A program made the translations under genes and the position numbers. From assembly GCA_949128115.1 (NCBI GenBank), contig OX421965.1, forward strand, positions 56,538,012 to 56,602,011: a DNA stretch of 64,000 bases, given 5' to 3'. The DNA comes from Anaspis maculata (Eukaryota; Arthropoda; Insecta; Coleoptera; Scraptiidae). The notes under the pieces were generated by a model that was given only the letters and a program-made list of their open reading frames with translations, did no database searches and was not told where the DNA came from. Shown here piece after piece: positions 55,847-64,000 of this stretch. Every line of letters starts with the position of its first letter. The first letter of the stretch is position 1.

Positions 55847-56602
55847 TATACAGGTGTCCCGAAAATACACCGACAACGTTCTAGGGCAGCTTCCTCTCAT
55901 CAAAACAAGAAAAAAAAGTTCCCATGAACGTGGATCCGGAAACGCTTTCTAAAGGAGCTACAGGCCCCTAAAGGTGGGACCCTGAAGATGGTTTTTATTC
56001 AATATCTCCGAAACCGTTCATGAGAAATCAATCAAACTTGACACATTCACTAATCTTGTTGTGCCCAACAAAATGAGGCAAGATTATTTCCAAAATAATT
56101 CACCAGGGGTGGGTCACGCTGAGGTGTGGGGGTAAAAATAACCCTGATTTTTTTGAATGTGATTTGTTTTCAAGTTTTACAAAAAATTATGGAATATTGG
56201 AGTTTTCTATCAAAAAAAGGTCCCCGTGTTCAACTTCGATAGACGCATCGTTCACGAGATATTTGAGTTTGAATGTATGAAAACGTGGTCAGTAATTCTG
56301 ATTTTCAATTACGATATCCAAGGCGAAAGAAAAATGATTTCAAAGTAACTTCATTTTAGCTAGGCATTCAAATTTTGTTAGGCATAAGAAGGTTATTAAA
56401 TTTGTCAAGTTTGATTGATTTCCCTTGAACGGTTTCGGAAATATATCAAATAAACACCATCTTCAGGGTCCCACCTTCAGGGGCCTGTAGCTGTCCCTCA
56501 GGAAGCGTTTCCGGACCCATATTTATGGGAACTTTTTTCTTGTTTTGATGAGAAGAAGCTGCCCTAGAACGTTGTCGGTGTATTTTATGGACACCCTGTA
56601 TA
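55847..56602. mobile_element. Foldback element with ACAGG-type ends
   Basis: Left end 'tatacaggtgtcccgaaaat' and 'acaccgacaacgttctaggg' pairs with the right end, finishing 'tggacaccctgtata'. Arms are about 200 bp ('gcagcttc', 'ggaaacgctttc', 'ctgaagatggt'). The loop is about 350 bp, with no recognised ORF. Confidence 0.78.
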
Positions 56603-57419
56603 GACGAGGTTAATAATAGCAACAGCAGTCTTTGAATCTCCTTGATCTCTTCCAAATCGAAAGACTGGTTGCTTTCCACAGTGGCATTTGGGAAGCACTC
56701 ACCTTCAACTCTCCAGGCTTCAAAGGTTCCAATTTTAAGACGTCCTGTATGCCTGCCTACCTCAGTTTCGCTCCCACACTTTTGTTTGCTCTCGCGCCCT
56801 TCCCTACCCTAACCATCACCATGATGTGAATTAGCGTGTTTGAGCGCTCGCGCTCCCTTTAACCGTTATGGCTGAGCTAACCCAAATATTCCAGAGTCCG
56901 ACCGACATTCCGCTTTTTGGCCATTACCCAAATTAATTATGCACATCCCCCTATACACCCTTGGTTGGTTGGTTGGTTGGTTGGTGTCGGGACTCGGGAT
57001 GTGTGGATTTTCGCCTGTGGTGTTTTATTACGCGACGAAACGTGGAGTTGCAAATTTTTAAATTGCTTCCCATGCAGACCAGAGACCATCATGCACGGGG
57101 AACAAGGTCGGGGGGAAAGGAGCCCATTTCTCAGTCACTTTCTTACTTCCTGTTGCGCTGGCTCAGCTCCACTTGTTATCGACTTGTTTATGAGATGTGC
57201 GGAGGTGTGAAAAATGAAGTAGATAAAAAAGTCATTGCATTTCAATTGGTTGCTCGCGGCGAGTAATCTTAAAATTTCACGTTTGCACCGATAACAGGGA
57301 GAGGTTGAGGCTTGGGAATAACCCCTGAAGTGCGTTTAAACTCAAAGGGGGAGGTAGAGTAATGGATAAATATACGCGTGATGGTCGCCGTTGGTTCAGA
57401 TACACTCTTCCTCTCTTGA
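56603..57419. other. Intergenic DNA with GGTT microsatellite
   Basis: A (GGTT)n microsatellite lies at about 56,961-56,985. No gene is supported. Confidence 0.4.
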
Positions 57420-57543
57420 GTAGTCTTTCTGAAACTTCTAAGCCTAGGCCCCGTCTGCGATATATCGCAGATTTCTTGCGATATATCGTAAGAATATTCA
57501 CGCCGTTTCTTCTAGTTTCCATGTGCGAAATAAATGTTGCGAT

Positions 57544-58155
57544 CAGTGATGTAAAATACCCGGGTTTTTATATTTAAGGGTAAATACTCGGTATTTACCC
57601 AAAATCGGGTCTCTAATAGGGTTTCTATTTTCATTAATTGTTATTAACAATTGGAGAAACAACTTTGACGGCCCCGTAGCCCAGTCGGTCGTCTGCTGTC
57701 TGTGGTGCGGATGGCGCGGGTTCGAATCCCGGTAACTCATGGATGTTTTGTGTTTGTTGAAAAATTTGCGTATATTGTAATTCCTATGTAATAATTCACT
57801 GTTATCAATAAAAGGCGCAAAAACTCCTATGGCACTGATAAGCCGAGAAGGAGGAAAACATTAATTTTAATTAATTTTTTAATTAATTGGAGAAACAACA
57901 ACAAACAATTATGATTCTTTGCTCACAACAGCAAAATAATAATAAGTGCTTTGGAGGTTATGTTTATAAAGCCTTGGAACTTGGAAAAAGAAATCATTCA
58001 ACCTTTAACCGTCAACACTGTCAACCGAGCTGTCAACAGTGTCAACTTTTCTGTCAAACTGGGTAGGGTGGGTAAATATCGCTCGGGAAAATACCGGGTA
58101 AATACCCGATTTATATTTACCTACCTACCCGGTAAATACTCGACTCACATCACTG
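57544..58155. mobile_element. hAT-type non-autonomous element hosting a SINE
   Basis: Ends CAGTGATGTAAAATACCC and the inverse ending CATCACTG are flanked by a perfect 8-bp duplication gttgcgat (57,536-57,543 and 58,156-58,163). Both ends are built of 'gggtaaatac' and 'acccgg' short repeats. About 612 bp, of which 220 bp plus one 15-bp duplication copy is an inserted SINE. No transposase. Confidence 0.88.
57664..57883 (+). mobile_element. tRNA-derived SINE, copy 1
   Basis: The 5' head resembles a tRNA gene: box A-like tagcccagtcgg (57,677-57,688) and box B ggttcgaatcc (57,719-57,729), the internal RNA polymerase III promoter. A tail region with 'ctcctatggcactgataagc' and 'cgagaaggaggaaaac' follows. 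It is flanked by a perfect 15-bp duplication aattggagaaacaac (57,649-57,663 and 57,884-57,898). It is not a functional tRNA: the cloverleaf is poor and the element continues past the tRNA-like part. Confidence 0.88.
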
Positions 58156-59336
58156 GTTGCGATGAAGCTTGGTGTCATAGTTTTCTTCCAAAATGTCAGT
58201 GTCAATCAATAATGGTTAAATTGTACAAGATGTTGGACATTTTTCATATTTTCAGTAGAGTTGTGAATTTGACCGCTTAAAAATCTCGGCCTACTTAAGA
58301 TAAAAGAATTATTATAATACAGGCTCCTACCCTACCCAAAGCTAAGCGAGAACCAATCCCACCGGTTTTAGGCAACTCTTGCTACATTGATGTACTGCGG
58401 ATTGCAGAAAACTCCCAGGCCCTGATGATCACAGATATCGCGATTCATCGCAGAAAAGTTGGCTCGTGGTGAACTTCTTGCGATGTTTGCGGTCAGTCGC
58501 GGCGGCGATGAGATTTGTTGCTTTTCGGTTTTCGCCCAAAATGTCGGGGATGGATTTGATATGATTTCGTTGATATTTTAGGTATTGCTTGCAATGATCG
58601 CACCATACTATATCTTTATTTATTACTAAAATATACATATTTTAAATTTTCTTGAATTTGTGTCGATTGAAATGGGGAAAACAAAGAATAACATACTGAC
58701 AAATCATCAATTTTGTTTCGAAGTCAACCTGGATGGCTGACCGCGGCTGACCGGTATAGTTCACAACCATCCGCACTGTTCAGTAATCACTTTATTGTTC
58801 ATATCCGGCACGGAAAAAAAACCGAACGTATCATGTTCATGTGTGTTTTTCCCCTTAATTCAGTATTTTTATCTTTGCGGATTCGATATAATCAGATGCT
58901 TGCAATTTGTTTACTCACTCCATATTCAACAGATGCATACTGATTGTTCGTATCATGTACTGTGTGATTCGTTATTATTTTGTTGCCCTTTGTTGGCGAG
59001 AAATAGGAAGAGAAAAATGAAATAACCTAAATAGTCACCTAAATAGGCAGGCTAATAGACCTTAAGTCAAATCAGCCAAACTAAAACAGTGCATGACGTC
59101 AAACCAGAGTGAGTTTGCAGTGTTCGTATCAAAGGTTCGATATTATCTGGGTTCGATCGTAGGTATCACACGAGGAGAAAACGCATATACGGCCATTATG
59201 TAAAACTAGGAGTTTTCTGCTGAATACTTTCATACGGGCACGACGGCGACGCATGAAAAAACCGTGAAAGATCCCTAAATATTGGATACAACCGATATTT
59301 CAAAGACGACACTAAGACAATATAGGGTGCATATAC
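58156..59336. other. Intergenic DNA, nothing further recognised
   Basis: AT-rich sequence with 'gcgat' rich patches; no gene. Confidence 0.4.
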
Positions 59337-59455
59337 AGTCCATGTTTTTTTAAAAGTCCATTATGGTGCAAATGGCACACACCTTTGCATTCACCGTCAA
59401 TGCGAAGATGTTTCCATTTGCACCACAATGGACTCTTGAAAAAAAAAGGACTGTA
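59337..59455. mobile_element. Small palindromic MITE
   Basis: Ends acagtccatg and ggactgt, with inner 'gtccattatggtgcaaatgg' and its near-inverse 'ccatttgcaccacaatggac'. About 119 bp, no ORF. Confidence 0.7.
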
Positions 59456-59700
59456 GCATGTATCGTAATTTGTACAAGAGATTCTGTTGAAAAACAAAAA
59501 TCTAGTTCCCCCTTCTCGAAACCCGTATCTGAAAATGGTGCTAAAATGACATACTTGATGACAGATGACAGATCTTGCGACTAGTCGCAGAAAGTTGAAA
59601 ATAATGGCGAGAAATAGTTTTATTTGAATTCTGCTGATATATCGCAAGAATTTGCGGTATATCGCAGCTGGGGGCCTAGCCTTCAAGGAGGGTGTAGTCA

Positions 59701-61964
59701 AGTACCCCCCAGTATATCTTTTATCCTTATGTATAGTACCAAGTTTGTAATGTCTTATTAGGTATAAAAGTATACTTGCCATTACTCAGGGATCTAGAAG
59801 TAGGTTCAGTGCGAGTTTAATACATATAACAAAAATAAAAAATGTCTGATGGAGAAAATCTAAATAATGTCGTTATTTCGAAAGACTTTAGAAAAGGCAT
59901 AAACTCCCCCATAATTTCCTGAGAGCTCTTACTGCCGTCATATGCCATAATGGGCAATTTAACAGCCATCACCAATTAAACCGAGCTTCAGGATTCGACG
60001 ACGAAGTGTCGCTCAGACTTCCTAATGAGCGTCAAACCTCCTTTTTTTTTCCACCGCATACATAATAAAAGATAGCTATCACTGGTGCTAGCACCACTAC
60101 CATTCAGCGTTCTACTGCCACCACTGCGCCAGCATCAAGCTCGGACTAATTACATTTTTCGCATCTCGCTCGCTGTTCTTTCTCCTCGGCTAATTAAGTT
60201 TAAAATTCCTTTTGCTAATACCATCGGAATCTGAAAAAGCTCAATTATTATTAAAAGCTCGTGGCTTTTCGCTTAGAATTTGATCACATTTTGTCTTCTT
60301 TTACTGAAAAATGCTTTCTTTATTGTTGCAGGTAAGTCGCACGCATATCCACCCGGACGACGCCTTTTTGAAAACACACACAAGAGGATTTCCAAATGGT
60401 GCCCCTCATCAGAGAAACTTTTTATTGTGCTCTTCGCAATAAAAGGCAGGCCTCTATTAAATTCCTGCACCACTGCATCATATACGGTATACTAGTAAAA
60501 CTCGGGAAAAGCGTCCATCTGCGCTCACAATTTCCCGTTTGGAAGCAGCGCTGCCAGCCAGATATGAGAGGCGGCCTTTATTATAAATGCGGCTTTATCT
60601 GGATGGAAATATAACGAGAGATGATGCTGATGATGAGAACAGGAGGAGGTCTTTGCTGGTGCGCGCCAGCTCCTCTTCTTATTCATAGACAATTTTCAAT
60701 TGGACCCACTTGCTACTGCCGGCATCGGCCTGTGTGCCCCCAGACAATGAACCGTCTGGTCTTTGATGCAATTCCCTTACTGGTGGTTGCATGATTGTAT
60801 AATTTAAGCATGGATTGCAGCGGAGGAGAATATGCAGGAATCAACGCGCGGGAATCGGGATTTGGGGTTGGAGCTGAGGAATTATATTGACTTTGATGTG
60901 TCACGCATACTGATGCTCAAGATTCTGTTATTAATTTGCTCGCTTCAGTTTCCGCAGGTCTTTCAATGTTGAACAGACTAGAATTTACGAATGAAAGTGA
61001 TGGTTGCGCTTTCGGGTTAAAAGGGAAACGTTGAAGGCCAAACTTTGGCGAAGAGACGATGTAGCCTACCCGGCAGCTTGAGAGATGGGACCATCAACAC
61101 TCAACAAGTTGAGAACTACAGTTACCAACAGGCCAACAGCCAGCGTTGTTTCCAGATCGTTGTAAAGTAGTAGTAGCGGTTCACTACATCATCTGGAATG
61201 ATCCTGCATTGTGTGATACAAACAAGAACTTCCGCACTATTATTGTTCCTAGGACCAAAATTATTATTTTGCCTCACTGTTCTTTTAGTCCAGTGAAATG
61301 AGGCGGTTTTTATGGTAAAGTTGGAACTAATTAGGGACTCAATGAAAAAAATATGACAGTATAAAAAATGAAAAACCGAATAAGAAAAACCAAAGTTCCA
61401 TTTCCACCCATCACAGGAACCATGGTGGAAAAAAAATGGAGAAAATGGAAAAATATGTGCCGCGGTCTTTTTTCTGAAACGGTGATAGACGACGAGAGAT
61501 ATAAGAAAACAAAGACAAAAGTCTTGGGAAGCATATCTAACTCCTTCCGTTTAGCCGTTAATCGCGGTCAAAGTTTCGCGCCGGTTCAGTGAAGTGGAAA
61601 AACTCGCCGCGTGACATTCCTCCTTGAATGCTGCGAGAATAGCAAGAAATAACCGAAATCTGTCAGCGACAAAGCTGTAGAGAATTGAATGTGGCACTAG
61701 AAAATCTGGGATTAAAAAGCCAATTAAAAGCTTTTCTAGTTTGGCCGTGAACCACGTTCGAAGTTGCGCGTTGAAAACAGTAAAATGTTGAAAATAATGT
61801 AGAGTTAAGGTCACTCCTTTGTTGGAAAATAGCACTGCAAAAGTTTTGTTCTCATGAATGAATCAAGGGGGTGCGGATTTATCGATGATCACACAAAAAC
61901 TACTCAAAAATCTATTTGTGGTCCAAAAAAATACAATTTTTCAATTTGTTGACTAGGCGGAGAA
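59701..61964. other. Mostly featureless DNA with one splice-like site
   Basis: No gene is supported. The only distinct signal is the juxtaposed splice site at about 60,313-60,337. A CAGCAT/GATGATG-rich patch lies near 60,617-60,640. Confidence 0.35.
60313..60337 (+). promoter_or_regulatory. Juxtaposed 3'/5' splice sites (possible recursive splice site)
   Basis: tgctttctttattgttgcag is followed at once by gtaagt, i.e. a pyrimidine tract and AG joined to a strong donor. In insects such zero-length exons act as recursive splice sites in long introns. It lies on the same strand as the candidate exons upstream, with a branch-point-like 'ttactga' about 30 bases before. Whether a long intron spans it is unknown. 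Confidence 0.45.
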
Positions 61965-62168
61965 TTTTTTTTCAAGTTTGTTTTCCTCCTTATCGGCTTC
62001 ATCAACGCCATAGGAGTTATTTGCGTTTATTTAATTTAGTACATTTTAAAAAACCTCAATTAACGCAAAATGTGGACAGCACAAAACACCCAGACATGAC
62101 TAGGAATCGAACCTAGGACCAACCATACCACAGGCCGATGCACTACCACCTGTGCTATGGGGCCGTCA
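61965..62168 (-). mobile_element. tRNA-derived SINE, copy 2 (minus)
   Basis: On the minus strand it starts tgacggccccatagcacagg, has box B ggttcgattcc (plus 62,103-62,113), shares the 'ctcctatgg' and 'aaggaggaaaac' tail with copy 1, and ends in a short A-run (plus T-run 61,965-61,972). The head differs from copy 1 between the boxes. I see no clear target duplication, so it is older than copy 1. Confidence 0.82.
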
Positions 62169-64000
62169 GTATTCAATTAACAAAGTTGTTCAAGTCCTGT
62201 ACGGTAGATAGGACGGTACTGGATAGTGCATGGTGAAAGTTCTGACATTGATGGACAAATTTTTGAGTGCTGCGAGTGAAATTACTTGAAATTTTACGTA
62301 GTTTCCATATGCCGAATATCATTGCAGTATCACAAAATGCAGAATCAGAGTCATTTCGCTAGCATACCGCTGCAACTAAAGGGCGCTTGGAGGGTTCATA
62401 GTGCTTCTACCCGAATTCAATAATCCATGCCCTCATATCGATCATAACAAAAAATCATGTAGTAAGCTTTGGCGGCATTTACCGAAAAAACATTTGATTG
62501 TGGTACTTATTTCTCAAAGAATAGCGAACTAAGAAGTGACCTGTCTGAACCAGTCTTCTAAATAATTTCAAAGCGCAAGTTTGACAATTATTTGTAGTTG
62601 GACTACATCAGGACTAAGAAAGTAGATTATAAGGGTTCGGAATTATGAAAAACGGATACCGGCGCGAGACCCTCGAATCTAAACATTTGCGCTGTGACCT
62701 CATCCGTTATTATGTCCGAGAACAAACCGGCATGGCATGACGTGTGATTAGGATTGAAAAATGCGGCGGCTCGCCGCCACCGGACGGACAGATAATGAAA
62801 TTGTTGAGCGGGGCAATTTGTATTTGCCTTGTTCCGTTTGCTTTATACATCAATTTCACGTCCGGACTTCCTTAACCTGGGTTCCTTCACCCTCACGGAA
62901 GTTGGAAAATCAGGATTTACTCGCCGAAAATGGCGATCAAAATTCTTCAACTCTTATTTGCCCGAGACAAACCCAAACCCACACCGATAGAAGCGTGGGT
63001 GTCGATGGTTTTTAATCGAAACTAATGGACGACTGAAACAGACGTTCCCGAGTTCGTTGCCGTTGCAAAATTATCGTCATGTTGTACCCTCGGTTGTACC
63101 TTTGTAGCCAATGGCCAAACTTTTTTTCTTGCTGATTTAGTTTTGTCCCCTATCTGACATTAAGCTATGGCTATGGCACATACTTTCTGAAACACCTGTA
63201 TTTTTTTGTATAACGTCAAATTATATCTTTGAAGCGTTACTGTTCAATAGAACGACGAGCACCCTTAGGCATCAACAAAATTTCCATTCGTTGACTTCAC
63301 TATTGAAATATTCAGAGTCATTCAGCTAGTCCAGTCGCTCCAATTGATAAAAATTTTGTTTCAAAAGTCAACTCTGAATGCTTTTTTTTTTCATCTCACG
63401 GTTTAAAGCTTACAGTTTGCAGTTTTAAATCCGCTTTACGTATTCAAAATCATGATGTAGATACACATGCAGAGCAAAAGCAGCAGAGCGATGCATTCTT
63501 TGATGTGTGAATATTAAAACTGGAGGAAAACGATGTGGGGAGGATGTCCGTGGTAAATACTAGGAAAAGTATTGTGTTTGCATTTTCCCCGCACAATACA
63601 AGGGGACGAGCCGGATATTAGCATACCGTGCGCTTGAATAAATTCCATGCCTCTGATTCAATCTGACGCGCCAAGGGGCGTAGGGACAACCGTCGAATTT
63701 AACACCCAATTTCCACTAATCAACTTTTCCAAATCAACCTGCTGCCGGGGTTTCTGGAACTAAGGGTTTCTGAAACTAACTGCTCCGGCTATTAAAGCCA
63801 CATGTGCAAGCGGCGCGTCATTTCGCCCCGTTTTCGCTTCAACCCACACCATTGAAGGAGAGAGAGTAATCCCATTGAAATTAAGCATAAAGAAGTTCTT
63901 TATAAGCACGAGCAGTAGTAAAATTAGCGCGAAAATATGAGACTTGGTGCCTCTCGGTGTGCTTTACGCAAAATCCCCTTTGGGAAGCCGGCGGTACGTG
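62169..64000. other. Intergenic DNA, nothing recognised
   Basis: No supported gene, RNA gene or inverted repeat to the window end. Confidence 0.4.

Larger units (their letters stand above)
57420..59700. repeat. Distant inverted pair with TATATCGCA motifs
   Basis: About 57,455-57,515 ('ctaggccccgtctgcgatat' and 'cttgcgatatatc') matches the reverse complement of about 59,630-59,690. The 2.1 kb between holds a hAT-type element, a small MITE and further 'gcgat' rich sequence near 58,440-58,500. The pair may be the ends of one larger, decayed foldback. Confidence 0.45.

Noticed and set aside
57664..57740. A functional tRNA gene (good box A and box B).
   Set aside because: The tRNA-like part continues into a SINE tail and the whole is bounded by a 15-bp duplication; the cloverleaf is poor.
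62090..62168. A minus-strand tRNA gene.
   Set aside because: It shares the downstream tail with the SINE at 57.7 kb, so it is a SINE head.
1..64000. A previously undescribed multi-gene system such as a defence or metabolic cluster.
   Set aside because: Apart from retrotransposon ORFs and a few isolated exon-like islands there are no adjacent protein-coding genes to form one.

Overview
This looks like a window from a repeat-rich animal nuclear genome, most likely an arthropod and probably an insect. The base composition is AT-rich. There is no operon structure and there are no ribosome binding sites. Coding sequence appears as short GC-richer islands with splice-site edges. The rest is dominated by non-LTR retrotransposons, hAT-type elements with 8-bp target duplications, TA- and TTAA-flanked foldback elements and a tRNA-derived SINE. 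No species can be named from the sequence alone.

Layout. 1-13 kb: a 789-bp foldback element, degenerate tandem arrays, a Cys-free non-coding repeat family with an internal 135/260-bp tandem (6.6-8.0 kb) and unannotated intergenic DNA. 13.4-18.7 kb: a tandem segmental duplication of about 1.7 kb. Each copy carries the same TTAA-flanked foldback element, and the second copy was later split by a 5'-truncated CR1/Jockey-like LINE. 20-34.5 kb: a dense set of foldback elements, several nested, including a hAT-type element with CGG-rich ends (26,369-27,510) and a 2.9-kb inverted repeat that itself holds a TA-flanked MITE (30,433-33,372). 34.5-36.2 kb: a hAT-type element with a LINE 3' fragment inside it. 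44.8-49.2 kb: a full-length two-ORF LINE with a perfect 11-bp target duplication, the best-preserved functional unit here. 49-59 kb: more foldbacks, two further hAT-type elements with perfect 8-bp duplications, and a SINE with a perfect 15-bp duplication. 59-64 kb: mostly featureless, with a second SINE copy on the minus strand and one textbook-like juxtaposed 3'/5' splice site.

Host coding content is sparse. Plus-strand islands at 21.7, 42.2, 43.1, 51.4 and 54.5/55.4 kb have exon-like composition. The last four are mutually phase-compatible and could be exons of one gene for a proline/serine-rich low-complexity protein with introns of up to 8 kb. I do not recognise the protein. One of these islands is interrupted by a hAT-type insertion.

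I see no multi-gene accessory system. The most interesting items are the intact LINE, whose ORF1 contains a canonical A AAA AAC slippery heptamer in the right frame to fuse ORF1 to ORF2; the hAT-type element with CGG-triplet ends; the many unrelated foldbacks that share an ACAGGGTG-like terminus; and the nested insertions, which give a clear relative order of events.
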